Below are positions 1 to 14,651 of a stretch of 64,000 nucleotides of DNA, one piece after another. Position 1 is the first letter of the stretch; every line of letters begins with the position of its first letter. The translations under genes were made by a program, and so were the position numbers. The notes beneath the pieces were generated by a model, which ran no database searches, was not told the origin of the DNA, and saw nothing but the letters and a program-made list of their open reading frames with translations. Origin of the DNA: Sinonovacula constricta (lineage: Eukaryota; Mollusca; Bivalvia; Cardiida; Solecurtidae); NCBI GenBank assembly GCA_007844125.1, contig CM017560.1, forward strand, positions 862,401 through 926,400, read 5' to 3'.

Positions 1-1504
1 TAGCTCAGTTACTCAAGAGTCAAAAAAATACTCAGTCCGCCCCAAAATAAATGCATGGTATGAAAAAATGACCACTTTAATTTATATCGTATCATAATAT
101 ATTAAATCATAATTATATCGATATCATAACGCACTGGAAAGCTGCCCGGTTTTCAGCTGCAAAACAAACGCCTCTTTTAAAAGTGGTATCCGACAGTTTG
201 GACCAATTTTTATCTCGCAAATATCCAAATAAGTCATTGTTATAAGGTCTTGCAAAATGCTGTTGATTGATGCACTAGAGCTGTGTGAACAGTGAAGCAT
301 ACCCGCCCAACACACAAACACACACTTTTCATTACAAACGTATTTTGTACCTGAGCCTCGCTGTTATTTCTAAACTAAGAAAAACCACGTGACAAATAAC
401 TTTCTAGATGACGTTATATAGTTATCCGATAAATCCGCTCTGACGTCGATATCTATTTTAGCAGATATTACTATCGTGCTTATTTATAGATTTATAGATT
501 TGGAAACAATTAACTATTGAAGAGTTTGTCTTTTCCGATTTTACTGTTTAACAATATAGGTAGTGATCAAAACTATGAATTACATAGAATAAACTATGAA
601 TTTATGCAAAAAGTACATGCAAGTACCATGCAAAAGTGGTAAGATATTGCCACATGCATTTAGTTGAGGAAACTCTCTGATATAACCTTTATCAATAGAT
701 TATACATTGGGACAAAAGTTGCAACACAGTCAGTGTCATTCGGCATTAGAAACTATTATACTTAACAAACAATACTTACCATGTAATTGCATTTTAACTA
801 AATTAGGTCTACAATAATTGCTCATAAGTAAACCCTTACGCGACGAAAATACACTGAGTTTAAAATTAATTCCCATTTATTTATTTCGTCAAAACTACAC
901 CCCTGTGATCTTAATCGTTTGCAACCTGGTATAGAGTCGCAAAGAGCAATGATGGAAAATATCTCGGCGTAGTATATAATGCATGGACGCTGGGACGCTA
1001 ATTCTAACATATTTTTTCCTATTCTCTAGTCACTGAGTGATATCCCAGTCAGTGTAGTTCTTTTAAAAACATGCATTATCAAAGCTATTGACATTACACA
1101 ATATAATACCGTCTGTTTAAACATATATAAATGTTATTTTTGTACACGCACTACTTTTTCTCTGGTAAGAAGACTTGTCGTGGGTACTATTATCGGATTA
1201 AGTGTTCATAAATTCAAATGAATTATTTTATATGTTGAAGATATAGGCATTTTTAGTAACGTGTGTAAAATACCGATTCTATATCTCATTTTTGCTATCT
1301 AATACCAGAAATTATCGATTGACGCTGTATTCATTTAAGGCACATGCCACATATGTCATGATATTGTAATGTAGTAAGGTTTTGATAATGTGTATAAATG
1401 ATGTTGCGATTCAATTTTTTAATTGATGGTGGAAATATTCTGACTGTATTAAATAATCGGTATGTAAAATTTAAGCTATCTGTTTATACTATTGTGGATC
1501 GTTT
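1..1504. other. AT-rich intergenic DNA, no gene seen
   Basis: Only short open frames below 70 codons without recognisable motifs. No tRNA-like boxes, inverted termini or tandem structure noticed. Confidence 0.6.
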
Positions 1505-3262
1505 TATAATCTACTACAAATCTACATCTCTTGGTCTACCACATTTTAATCTATTACAAATCTACATCTCTTGGTCTACCACATTATACTACTACAAACC
1601 TACATCTCTTGTTCTATCACATTTTAATCTATTACAAATCTACATCTCTTGGTCTACCACATTATAATCTACTACAAACCTACATCTCTTGTTCTACCAC
1701 ATTATAATCTACTACAAACCTACATCTCTTGGTCTACCACATTATAATCTACTACAAACCTACATCTCTTGTTCTACCACATTTTAATCTATTACAAATC
1801 TACATCTCTTGGTCTACCACATTATAATGTACTACAAACCTACATCTCTTGGTGTACCACATTATAATCTACTACAAATCTACATCTCTTGGTCTACCAC
1901 ATTATAATCTACTACAAACCTACATCTCTTGGTCTACCACATTATAATGTACTACAAACCTACATCTCTTGGTGTACCACATTATAATCTACTACAAATC
2001 TACATCTCTTGGTCTACCACATTATAATCTACTACAAATCTACATCTCTTGGAGTACCACATTATAATCTACTACAAATCTACATCTCTTGGTCTGCCAC
2101 TTTATAATGTACTACAAACCTACATCTCTTGTTCTACCACATTATAATCTACTACAAATCTACATCTCTTGTTCTACCACATTTTAATCTATTACAAATC
2201 TACATCTCTTGGTCTACCACATTATAATCTACTACAAATCTACATCTATTGGTCTACCACATTATAATCTACTACAAATCTACATCTCTTGGTCTACCAC
2301 ATTATAATCTACTACAAACCTACATCTCTTGGTCTACCACATTATAATCTACTACAAATCTACATCTATTGGTCTACCACATTATAATCTACTACAAATC
2401 TACATCTCTTGGTCTACCACATTAAAATCTACTACAAATCTACATCTCTTGTTCTACCACATTATAATCTACTACAAATCTACATCTCTTGGTCTACCAC
2501 ATTATAATGTACTACAAATCTACATCTCTTGGAGTACCACATTATAATCTACTACAAATCTACATCTCTTGGTCTGCCACTTTATAATGTACTATAAACC
2601 TACATCTCTTGGTCTACCACATTATAATCTACTACAAATCTACATCTCTTGTTCTACCACATTATAATCTCTTACAAACCTACATCTCTTGGTCTCCCAC
2701 ATTATAATCTACTACAAACCTACATCTCTTGGTGTACCACATTATAATCTACTACAAATCTACATCTCTTGGTCTACCACATTATAATCTCTTACAAACC
2801 TACATCTCTTGGTCTACCACATTATAATCTACTACAAATCTACATCTCTTGGTCTACCACATTATAATCTACTACAAACCTACATCTCTTGGTCAACCAC
2901 ATAATAATCTTTTACAAACCTACATCTCTTGGTCTACCACATTATAATCTACTACAAACCTATCTCTCTTCGTGTACCACATTATAATCTACTTCAGACC
3001 TTCATCTCTGGGTCTGGCACATTATAATCTACTACAAATCTACATCTCTTGGTCTACCACATAATAATCTACAAACAATCTACATCTCTTGGTCTACCAC
3101 ATTATAATCTACAACAAATCGACATCTCTTGTCTACCACATTATAATCTACTACAAATCGACATCTCTTGGTCTAACACATTATAATCTACTACAAACCT
3201 ACATCTCTTGGTCTACCACATTATAATCTACTACAAACTTACATCTCTTGGTCTACCACATT
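1505..3262. repeat. 40 bp minisatellite array, about 44 copies
   Basis: The unit is 40 bp and contains the cores CTACATCTCTTGGTCTACCA and CATTATAATCTACTACAAAT. Copies differ at a few fixed positions (GGTCT, GTTCT, GGTGT or GGAGT; TCTAC or TGTAC). Some variant combinations recur 120 bp apart (1822-1900 and 1942-2020), which suggests a trimer higher-order repeat. The right end decays into variants before unique sequence at about 3263. Open frames across it are an artefact of the repeat. Confidence 0.95.
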
Positions 3263-3548
3263 GTCTCCTTTTCGGTTGTGAGACATTGTTTAACATAAAC
3301 TAAGTGAGTAAAGTAACAGCCTTTTGATAGTGCTTATGTCCAAGTTATCCAAAACAAGATTGTCAATGATATCCGTGCCTCCTGGCTAATAAATAACGTC
3401 AAGAGAGCAAACTGTACTCTACAACATGGTTAGGACAGCCCGCTTGTCTGTGCTGAATGATACAACCTTCTTGCTATCAAACATACTCTTTTGTTTGCTT
3501 TGAATATTTTGTTTCTAATGCCTTTTCCCCTTTATATTTTTTCATTAT

Positions 3549-3696
3549 TCTCTCTCTCTTTCTCTCTCCCTCTCTCTTCTCTCCTCTCTCTATCTATCCC
3601 CGCCTCTCCCTCTCTCTTTCTCCCTCTCTCTCTCTCTCTATCTCCCTCTCCCGCTCTCTCTCACTCTCGTGCGCCCTCCCTCCCTCTCTCCCTCCC

Positions 3697-3727
<31 letters not shown>

Positions 3728-3745
3728 CCTCTCTCTCTTTCTCTG
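3549..3745. repeat. CT-rich microsatellite
   Basis: An almost pure pyrimidine tract on the plus strand, mostly TC dinucleotides with CCC interruptions. Its Leu/Ser-rich frames are not genes. Confidence 0.95.
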
Positions 3746-5883
3746 TCCTTAAAACGATGTGTAAAAGAAACTAAATCACACAAACTTTACAACTTTCTAG
3801 CCAACGGAGGCTATTTACATTTTAAAATCACTCTCTAAATAAGTTTTGTTTTACAATGGATTGGAAAATGAATGGAGGTGCACATGTTTAAAGGTTTTCT
3901 GCACGTGATAAGTGATAGGGTCAGATTGCACTCGTCACATAAGCTATAAAGTATTAGTAATATATTGTGTAACGTTTGCAGTAGTAACAAATATAAAACG
4001 TGTATGTTTTATGTCAAAATAAGGTTGCGACCAGTATCCATGTGTTCACATTGTATCAAGTAGTGTTTTGATGTGCTGTTCATATGAATATTCGATTAAA
4101 CAGTTTCTTAAGACCGACAAACGATAGTAGATAAATTGAATACAGAATTCTAATTAAAGAAATATATCGTCAGGTCAGCATACTCGTAGTCCTTTTATAC
4201 AATGTTATTTATTATTACACATATATTTTCAACACATCATTTATAGACACAAATTAAACAAGAAGTTTCTTTCTTGTAAAATAAGTCTGATTTGTTAGTC
4301 TTTAAGCAGATATAGGTTTGGTTTTGCTTTAACATGCTAAATGGAAAAAATAATAACTACGTCATTAGTTCCTTGCATTGTTGTTTTTTAATTTGCCCTT
4401 GATTTCATAATAGTTGTTATTTTTATCCTGCACTTTATTTATAATGAATTAATTATTAAAAATAGTTTTGTCAATATTTGTCTCAATTACTGTAAAAATT
4501 TATACAAAAGTGTTAAAAATAAAATAAAATGTTTGTAATTGTTTATAGTTTTTCCAAAGAGTCGCTCAACCAATGCTTTCTTATCTGACGTACATGCATG
4601 TATTTGTCTTATTTAAATGAAACTATTTTATTTTTATTTTTTTTGCCAACTATTGACATCATAATGATATATGTTTTCTAAATTGAAATTCACGATGTAT
4701 GCGTCTTACAACTAAATGCAAAACTGTTATAAAGAAAACATGCTAAGATGTTTTGTATCTGGTAGATTCTGGTAGATTATTATCACAAAACGTACCTTGC
4801 CTTTTCAGCGAGAAAAGTAAATAAACCTTTTTTGCCCTTTTAACTTATTTCAATAACATATGTACAAGGATACCATTGGGGTGTATTTATCGTAAAATTT
4901 AATAGTAGTTTGTTTATTTTAACATCCGTATGTTGTAGTAAAGAATTCATGTTTCATATACATACATTTTTTTCAAAACCACACCTTATTTAAATAGTAA
5001 TACCAAATTAATTCTGTTATTTTACAATGCTGTAACAGCCCATCTCCTAGATACAAAGTTATGTTTTTCATGGAATTATCAAAACAGTTCAATCATCGGA
5101 TTATATTTGTAATGTTTATCTTTGATTTAAATATTAAATATTAATTAAATATTAAAATTGTCGTTTAAATTACCTCGATTTGTTAATATGCAGACAGACA
5201 GATGAATCGTTTGTGTTTGAAATGGGTTCCGTCGCACATCAATTATTACAATGGCGCATTTTTAAAATTTGGAAATCAGCATGCAACAATGCGGATCTCG
5301 TACCGGCGATAACAATAGTAACTTAACAAGAAAAAGCAGTTGGTTATACAAAGAAAAAAAGATATATACATAAGTGGAAATAATCCGTTTCTCAAGAGAA
5401 GCAAATGTCGAAAATGAAATCTTAGAGGTTTCTCTCTTTTAATTTTATGCAATAGTGTAGAATAAATCTGTATTCTATTTGAATTGAAGCTTTTTGGAGA
5501 AGGCTGAATATGCAGGTATATTGTTTTATACATGTAAGTAGAGGACTGATAAAAATGTGCGTCTGAAGAAGGTTATGCTAAGCTACCGTCTTGTATCAGC
5601 AAGACAGAGATACAATACAAGACTTCTTACAAATCACGGGATCAGCTAGTTTCTGCAGAACAGACTCGCAGTTTTGACTATTTGTGATTGAACAATTTGG
5701 CGTCATCGGACTAATAGAAACTTAATTGCTAGAACAAATATTCGGCAACTAGGTATGGTTATCGTCAATTATGCAAATCAGCCCTTATGAAAATTTAAAA
5801 AATTTAATGAAAAACTTAAAGTAGACTTTTTAAAAAAGATAAGAATCTTTTTATTTAAAAGCAATATTCAAACAAAGTTTCTA
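3746..5883. other. AT-rich intergenic DNA, no gene seen
   Basis: Low GC content with many homopolymer runs. The longest frame is 85 codons on the minus strand (5276-5533) and has no recognisable domain. Confidence 0.6.
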
Positions 5884-7246
5884 AAGTTAAATACATACCC
5901 CTTTGTCTAACACACGTTGATCTAAGTTTCATACATACCCCTACTTGTCTAACTTACGTTGATCTAAGTTTCATACATACCCCTACTTGTCTAACACACG
6001 TTGATCTAAGTTAAATACATACCCCTACTTGTCTAACACACGTTGATCTTAATTTCATACATACCCTACTTGTCTAACACACGTTGATCTTAATTTCATA
6101 CATACCCCTTTGTCTAACACACGTTGATCTTAATTTCATACATACCCTACTTGTCTAACACACGTTGATCTAAGTTTCATACATACCCTACTTGTCTAAC
6201 ACACGTTGATCTAAGTTAAATACATACCCCTTTGTCTAACACACGTTGATCTTAATTTCATACATACCCCTACTTGTCTAACTTACGTTGATCTAAGTTA
6301 AATACATACCCCTACTTGTCTAACACACGTTGATCTTAATTTCATACATACCCTACTTGTCTAACACACGTTGATCTTAATTTCATACATACCCCTTTGT
6401 CTAACACACGTTGATCTTAATTTCATACATACCCTACTTGTCTAACACACGTTGATCTAAGTTTCATACATACCCTACTTGTCTAACACACGTTGATCTA
6501 AGTTAAATACATACCCCTTTGTCTAACACACGTTGATCTTAATTTCATACATACCCTACTTGTCTAACACACGTTGATCTAAGTTTCATACATACCCTAC
6601 TTGTCTAACTTACGTTGATCTAAGTTTTATACCTACCCCTACTTGTCTAACTTACGTTGATCTAAGTTTTATACCTACCCCTACTTGTCTAACACACGTT
6701 GATCTAAGTTTCATACATACCCTACTTGTCTAACTTACGTTGATCTAAGTTTTATACCTACCCCTACTTGTCTAACTTACGTTGATCTAAGTTTCATACA
6801 TACCCCTACTTGTCTAACTTACGTTGATCTAAGTTTCATACATACCCCTACTTGTCTAACTTACGTTGATCTAAGTTTCATACATACCCTACTTGTCTAA
6901 CACACGTTGATCTAAGTTAAATACATACCCCTTTGTCTAACACACGTTGATCTTAATTTCATACATACCCTACTTGTCTAACACACGTTGATCTAAGTTT
7001 CATACATACCCTACTTGTCTAACACACGTTGATCTAAGTTAAATACATACCCCTTTGTCTAACACACGTTGATCTTAATTTCATACATACCCTACTTGTC
7101 TAACACACGTTGATCTAAGTTTCATAATACCCTACTTGTCTAACACACGTTGATCTTAATTTCATACATACCCTACTTGTCTAACACACGTTGATCTAAG
7201 TTTCATACATACCCTATTTGTCTAACATACGTTGATCTAAGTTTCA
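5884..7246. repeat. 41 bp minisatellite with trimer higher-order structure, about 33 copies
   Basis: Units of 40-42 bp contain TTGTCTAACACACGTTGATC and CATACATACC. Three unit types can be told apart (aagttaaat...ccccttt, taatttcat...ccctac, aagtttcat...ccctac). They recur in the same order as a block of about 122 bp, for example around 6090-6230, 6390-6520 and 6890-7060. A second variant carries CTTACG in place of CACACG. Confidence 0.95.
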
Positions 7247-8077
7247 TCTGATTTGGTTCATTCTATGATTTTTATGATTACTTTTTTTTATTGTCGTCCA
7301 AATTTTGCTCATTCAATCTTACTGCATAACTTGGTTTGAAGTCTGTTTATAACAAACCATATCAGTGAGGAGCATTTTTGGATAGTTCCTTAAGTAGAGG
7401 CTATCATTTATATTTAACATAATTAATTGTGCAAATTAGTCAACATTAATATCCATATGCAGTATATAGCCTTTTTAACGGGATTTTGCCGAAGGGCCTA
7501 AACGTAATTACACCATTAAGCATACACAACCACTAGTCAAAAATGGTGGACGTGATAAAAATACCCTTTATAAAGCTTTCACAGAGTTTTCGACTCATTT
7601 GCAGGAGAAAACTTGTAACTTTAACAGACATTACAATTTACTTTGCCTGTGAAGTTTTAAATCATACTTAACAATCAATCGTTACTAAATTTCTCTTAAT
7701 CTCAGATAATTTATGATGGTAATTTATATTACGTGAACGAATACCATATATTCACCATACGTCGTACAACTTTATAAATCGCTCTATGTGTTAACACTTG
7801 ACAGTATTATAGTAGTAATACATGTACACTGTTCTAGTCTGTTTTTGACAGTTCTTAAATCTGGTATTGTATCTAAAAATATCCGTTTTAAGGAATAAGT
7901 ATAATTTTATCTAAATTATTATCATACCTCTCTTATTAATACTGTACTAAGTATTAAGTTTGTGTAAACACAGGTCCATAAAATGACATTTCAGTCACTT
8001 TATTTACTTATATTCATCGAAGACGTAAAGGCGATTCTTGTGGATAATGTGGGAAATATTAGCAAACATTTAATGTT
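7247..8077. other. Intergenic DNA, no gene seen
   Basis: No open frame of note and no repeat recognised within the window. Confidence 0.5.
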
Positions 8078-8246
8078 GCCGACTGACCAAGGCAGTAACT
8101 GCTAGTTTTTCTTTTTGTGTGGTTTGTCTCGTCTCTGTATTTTTGTAACATTTGCATTTACCCTGTTTGTCTTTGTCTAGAGGTAGCTTAGATTTAAATA
8201 TCTGTGGTAATTTTGATAGGACCTTTTCTTATTTACCTATATGAGA
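8078..8246 (+). repeat. Fragment of dispersed repeat family D (variant tail)
   Basis: Matches 41030-41185 in the same orientation: a GACTGACCAAGGC-type start, then TTTTTCTTTTTGTGTG, a TTTGTCTTTGTCTA-type segment, and the end CTTTTCTTATTTACCTAT. The match stops at that last motif in both copies, so it is probably the true end of the element. Confidence 0.7.
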
Positions 8247-9370
8247 CGTCGTAAATATTCGTCTTGATATTCGATGGCAAGATTTGGTAATAGCTCTTGC
8301 TTTATATTTATGTTTTTTCTACTTGTACTTAATGTCCTTATTCCCAAATAGCCGGATACCGGAAATAAATATGACACTCGCGAACAATCGGATTTTTTTT
8401 TTATCAAACTCTCAACAGAAGCAAACGTTTAGCTCGTCTTTTAGAAAAGAATAAACTATTATCCATTGATGGTGAATGTTATATGTATGTTATAATATTC
8501 AAAGGTTTGATTTTGGCTAAAATTATATGTATTATTATTTAGATAAGTAGGCATGACAGCCCAGGTCAGACCAGTCCCGGTCCAAGCCGATCCGACAGAC
8601 CGACCGAGAAAAAAGACATGTATAAAATATGTTTATGTTCCCGTCATCGCCTCAAGTTCATCTCCAAGATTATTATATCGATATTTCCGATATCAAGATT
8701 ATCTAAATTGTCAACTATACTAATGTTAAATTTTATGTTTGTCAGCACGTGTAAAATGTTACTATTTTATTCATATAAATCCACGAATGTTATCGCTTAA
8801 AAACGTTCAATAATTATTTATGACAAACAAAAAACAATTCATACAACAGCTTATCCGAGTTCTTCTGTTCACTGTTGTTCACGCTTGATATATTTAAAAA
8901 CAATACTCGCTTTCTTTTTTACATCACACACAAGTAAGATCACCATTAACATTTATAAATAAAGTTAGTGGTTCATGTTTACTTTGTTTTATTTACTGAA
9001 CAACATTATATGACGTACGGTATTTTCAAATAGTCATGTTCCCTTAGTCATCACTGGATGTCCAGTTAAAGTATTTGACTCAGATATTAAAGCCGTATGG
9101 TAAGGAATTGTAAATACACTAAATAGTTGTAAGATGTTATTTAGTATGCGTCATATTAATTAATAATTAGTTTAACAAACAATATATATCAGAAAAAAGT
9201 AATAAAATAAATGTATAATTGCCAGAAATCGCAGATTAGGTTAAAACAAGTCTCGTCGATTGAAGTAAAAATGTTGTTACAGTACAAAATATAAATTCAT
9301 AAGCAAAAAATTCGAAGTTTAAGGAAATTATAAAACGGGAAGCTGGTTTTAAAAGTATTTATTCTTACTT
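8247..9370. other. AT-rich intergenic DNA, no gene seen
   Basis: Contains only a 60-codon frame (8618-8800) without a recognisable motif. No repeat noticed. Confidence 0.5.
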
Positions 9371-12250
9371 AAAGCTACATGACCCACAGTGATATATAAA
9401 TGTAAGCTACATGACCCACAGTGATAAATAAATGTAAGCTTCATGACCCACGGTGATACATAAATGTAAGCTTCATGACCCACAGTGATAAATAAATGTA
9501 AGCTACATGACCCACAGTGATATATAAATGTAAGCTACATGACCCACAGTGATATATAAATGTAAGCTACATGACCCACATTTATATATAAATGTAAGCT
9601 ACATGACCCACGGTGATATATAAATGTAAGCTTCATGACCCACAGTGATATATACATGTAAGCTATATGACCCACAGTGATATATAAATGTAAGCTATAT
9701 GACCCACAGTGATATATAAATGTAAGCTATATGACCCACAGTGATATATAAATGTAAGCTACATGACCCACAGTGATAAATAAATGTAAGCTATATGACC
9801 CACGGTGATACATAAATGTAAGCTACATGACCCACAGTGATATATAAATGTAAGCTACATGACCCACAGTGATATATAAATGTAAGCTACATGACACACA
9901 ATTATTTATAAATGTAAGCTACATGACCCACAGTGATATATAAATGTAAGCTATATGACCCACAGTGATATATACATGTAAGCTATATGACCCACAGTGA
10001 TATATAAATGTAAGCTATATGACCCACAGTGATATATAAATGTAAGCTACATGACCCACAGTGATATATAAATGTAAGCTATATGACCCACAGTGATATA
10101 TAAATGTAAGCTACATGACCCACAGTGATATATAAATGTAAGCTTCATGACCCACGGTGATATATAAATGTAAGCTTCATGACCCACAGTGATATATAAA
10201 TGTAAGCTACATGACCCACAGTGATATATAAATGTAAGCTACATGACCCACAGTGATATATAAATGTAAGCTTCATGACCCACAGTGATATATAAATGTA
10301 AGCTACATGACCCACAGTGAAATATAAATGTAAGCTACATGACCCACAGTGATATATAAATGTAAGCTACATGACCCACAGTGATATATAAATGTAAGCT
10401 ACATGACCCACAGTGATATATAAATGTAAGCTATATGACCCACAGTGATATATAAATGTAAGCTACATGACCCACAGTGATATATAAATGTAAGCTTCAT
10501 GACCCACAGTGATACATAAATGTAAGCTTCATGACCCACAGTGATATATAAATGTAAGCTACATGACCCACAGTGATATATAAATGTAAGCTATATGACC
10601 CACAGTGATATATAAATGTAAGCTACATGACCCACAGTGATATATAAATGTAAGCTTCATGACCCACAGTGATACATAAATGTAAGCTTCATGACCCACA
10701 ATTATATATAAATGTAAGCTACATGACCCACAGTAATATATAAAAGTTAGCTACATGACCCACAATTATATATAAATGTAAGCTTATGACCCACAGTAAT
10801 ATATAAAAGTTAGCTACATGACCCACAATTATATATAAATGTAAGCTACATGACCCACAGTGATATATAAATGTAAGCTTCATGACCCACAGTGATATAT
10901 ACATGTAAGCTATATGACCCACAGTGATATATAAATGTAAGCTTATGACCCACAGTAATATATAAAAGTTAGCTACATAACCCACATTTATATATAAATG
11001 TAAGCTACATGACCCACAGTGATATATAACTGTACGATACATGACCCACAGTGATATATAAATGTACGATACATGACCCACAGTGATATATAAATGTACG
11101 ATACATGACCCACAGTGATATATAAATGTAAGCTACATGACCCACATGATATATAAATGTAAGCTACATGACCCACATTTATATATACATGTAAGCTATA
11201 TGACCCACAGTGATATATAAATGTAAGTTACCTGACCCACATTTATATATAAATGTAAGCTATATGACCCACAGTGAGATATAAATGTAAGCTACATGAC
11301 CCACAGTGATATATAAATGTAAGCTACATGACCCACAGTGATATATAAATGTAAGCTACATGACCCACAGTGATATATAAATGTTAGCTACATGACCCAA
11401 TGTGATATATAAATGTAAGCTATATGACCCACAGTGATATATAAATGTAAGCTACACTACCCACAGTGATATATAAATGTAAGCTACATGACCCACATTG
11501 ATATATAAATGTAAGCTACATGACCCACAGTGATATATCAATGTAAGCTACATGACCCACATTGATATATAAATGTAAGCTACATGACCCACAGTGATAT
11601 ATAAAAGTAAGCTATATGACCCACAGTGATATATAAATGTAAGCTTCATGACCCACAGTGATATATAAATGTAAGCTACATGACCCACAGTGATATATAA
11701 ATGTAAGCTATATGACCCACAGTGATATATAAATGTAAGCTACATGACCCACAGTGATATATAAATGTAAGCTACATGACCCACAGTGATATATAAATGT
11801 AAGCTTTATGACCCACAGTGATATATAAATGTAAGCTAAATGACCCACAGTGATATATAAATGTAAGCTATATAACCTACAGTGATATATAAATGTAAGC
11901 TACATGACCCACAGTGATATATAAATGTAAGCTATATGACCCACAGTGATATATAAATGTAAGCTATATGACCCACAGTGATATATAAATGTAAGCTATA
12001 TAACCCACAGTGATATATAAATGTAAGCTACATGACCCACATTTATATATAAATGTAAGCTACATGACCCACAGTGATATATAAATGTAAGCTATATGAC
12101 CCACAGTGATATATAAAAGTAAGCTATATGACCCACAGTGATATATAAATGTAAGCTATATGACCCACAGTGATATATAAATGTAAGCTACATGACCCAC
12201 ATTTATATATAAATGTAAGCTACATGACCCACATTGATAAAAAATGTAAG
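9371..12250. repeat. 32 bp minisatellite array, about 90 copies
   Basis: The unit is 32 bp, with core GTAAGCTACATGACCCACAG followed by TGATATATAAAT. Variants include TATATG and TTCATG for TACATG. A minority type has CATTTATATATAAATG, which is a perfect 16 bp palindrome spanning the unit joint (for example near 9578, 12033 and 12202). 32 is not a multiple of three, so the minus-strand Tyr/Ile-rich frames are chance products. Confidence 0.97.
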
Positions 12251-12568
12251 AGCAAGAAACATAAACACTATGCTACTCGTGTCATTTTAGCTACTATTGA
12301 CACGCCGTTAAAGATAGGTAATATAAGGTAAAAAAGAATTATGCTAAAATACATATAACTTGTTAAAGTGAATAGATATCTGTAAGTATTTTTTATCACC
12401 TCGCTCGAACAAAGAACCATTGAACGCGTATAAGGCTGTTACCTTTTATAAATATCCTTCTTTATTTCTTCAATATTAATCTACGCATTGAGGTTAACCT
12501 AAGGTATTAACATTCTATTGATGGTATAGGATAGTTGCACCTATAACCAATTTCATGTACAAGGGACC

Positions 12569-12880
12569 GGACCTGGTAGCGCAATCAGTAGAGAGTGGGC
12601 TCCAAATACGGAAGGTTCCAGGTTTGATCACGGCCCGGAACATACCAAAGTCGTAAAAGTAGAAGTGGTATAGCTCCCTTGTTAGCGCTCAAGCAAATTT
12701 AGGGGTAGTTCCATGACTGGTTGGCCCGGCGTCAGGATAATGATACTGGGTGTGGTATCATGCCAGGTGTTCACGGCATGTTATACACAGTGAAGACAGT
12801 CCTATATCTGCTTCAAGTGGACACCGTCTGCAGATAACTGAAATATTGTTTGCGGAAGATAAACCCAATAAACAAACAAT
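12569..12880 (+). mobile_element. tRNA-derived SINE, family A, diverged copy
   Basis: The tRNA-like head has an A-box region (GGTAGCGCAATCAGTAGAG) and a degenerate B-box (GGTTTGATCAC). The body is shared with the copies at 28051, 30229 and 32776, including GTCAGGATAATG, GCCAGGTGTTCACGGCATG and GCTTCAAGTGGACACCGTCT, and the tail is AATAAACAAACAA. A possible 6 bp target duplication (AAGGGA) flanks it at 12561 and 12884. It differs from the other three copies at many positions, so it is an older insertion. Confidence 0.85.
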
Positions 12881-14651
12881 TATAAGGGAGATAAAATTAG
12901 GACAAATGAGACTATATTTGCAGTTACTGCCCTTTTGGTTAGTCGTTAAGTCTAACCAAAATGCAAAAACTTACAGGAATAAATGAAAATGCAGAATCAC
13001 GTTATGTACAGACGACTGCAACTGTATGTACTTGTTAACATCATCCTTCCAACCGTGATCAAATTTGAGGTCAATTTGACCCCAGCGACATTCTTTTTAA
13101 AGCCAAGCGCCAGCCACGTATTCCAGAGCCAAGTGGACTTATGACTTTGTCAGATTATCTGTTGTTATCTCAGATATGAACTTACCTATTTAGTAATCGC
13201 TTTCATTTAGTAACTCTCAAAAAGATTGTAGGGGATCCGATCGTACCCAAAAATCATATTCCAATATTTCCACTTGACTTTATATCTGTTTAAATACCAA
13301 TTTATACGTTGTATCAATACTGTACTCCTAATAATTCTATTTTCGCTTGCGCTTTTACATTAGAAAATATATAATTACAATTATACTACCAGTCATTTCA
13401 TACTTACATCTCGTAAATTATATAAAGTCCTATGTAGCACATCATGGTACAATAACAACTTCGTTGATAATATTAACAAATATTATGAAATTTACAAATA
13501 AATCAACAAAACATATCTTACATTGAACGCGTTTCGCGTGTGAAAAAGTAATATATGGGGCTGTTTATGTAAATTATCATTTATTTGCTGCTTGCACGAG
13601 AAAATGAATTTCGATGAAACAAAACAGTATTAAGGTCATGTGCTTACAGTTGTTTTTAAAAGTCTTACCCGATTTTTTTAAAGAAAAATACTTAGGAAAG
13701 ACAATCTTGCGTACATTCGTCTTTTTTTCAGACAATAAAATAGATAACTTAAACAAGGCAGCTAAAAGCGCATATATTAAAAGCGTCGCTTATTGGTATA
13801 TTTCTTCTCTTTCCTTCCATCATAGAAATTGGAAATGTGAAATCCCGACACCTATTACTGAATCTAGAATTTGTGCAGCATATTTCAGTCCTGATAACAT
13901 TCACATAAACCATTCTCTTCGTGAGTATTTTTTAAAAGACTGATTCGTTAACTTAGCTAAACCGAGACAAACCTACACATTAATGGTGTCCATGTAGCAT
14001 TTATATGAATCTGCATCTAAAATTTAAAATTCAGGCCCAAATTATAAGTCAAATAGGACTAATGGTAGTTAATATACATGGTTTAAGCTGGTAAACTTAT
14101 AAGGGAAAAACATGTTTATACAGACATGTGATGTATGGACATGTTGGCTTATTGACAATATTAAAAAAAATCGTTCTCTTTATCATTTCTAGTCTTTTTG
14201 TGTGTTATTGGTGTTTATATTCAAGAACACGATTATTCATATATTCATTAAGCAGGAATAACCACACGACTTGTTGGCGCGAGAAGAACATCGCGTTAGG
14301 GTAAAAGCATACTTTTGATGTATCAAATAAAATAATTTTAGTGGTGAAGGCGGAAAGCTTTCCAGCAGCATTCTGACATATATTTTTGAAGCTGTATTTG
14401 CAGAGACACTGATAACAATATCTTTGTTTACTGTGTGCGATCGATGACCTTGATATTCAGTGAAGTATGTAATCAGTCTTTAAATACGAGTTTGCATATG
14501 TTTATAACTATAAGTAAAAATCTGTGAAAAGTAATACAAGTAAGGTGAAAGTTAAAAGATTCATGAATTGTGCAGCGATTGCAAAAATCTTTAATATTTG
14601 TCTGAACCAGGTTCAACGGCCTGTAGACAATTATATGCTGATAAATGGTAA
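12881..14651. other. Region downstream of the B-box gene, no supported gene
   Basis: The only long frame is 13614-13943 (+, 109 codons). Its end contains a stretch (SRICAAYFSPD) faintly like a THAP-domain signature, but the paired zinc cysteines of that domain are missing upstream, so I do not call a gene. The rest is AT-rich. The 3' UTR of the minus-strand B-box gene should lie just below 14652; I could not place a convincing AATAAA. Confidence 0.4.

Noticed and set aside
9371..12250. CRISPR-like regular array
   Set aside because: Unit and 'spacer' are both repeated and there are no unique spacers; the host is eukaryotic.
13614..13943. THAP-like gene suggested by SRICAAYFSPD
   Set aside because: The required N-terminal cysteine pair and the rest of the fold are not seen; a single frame in AT-rich DNA is weak evidence.
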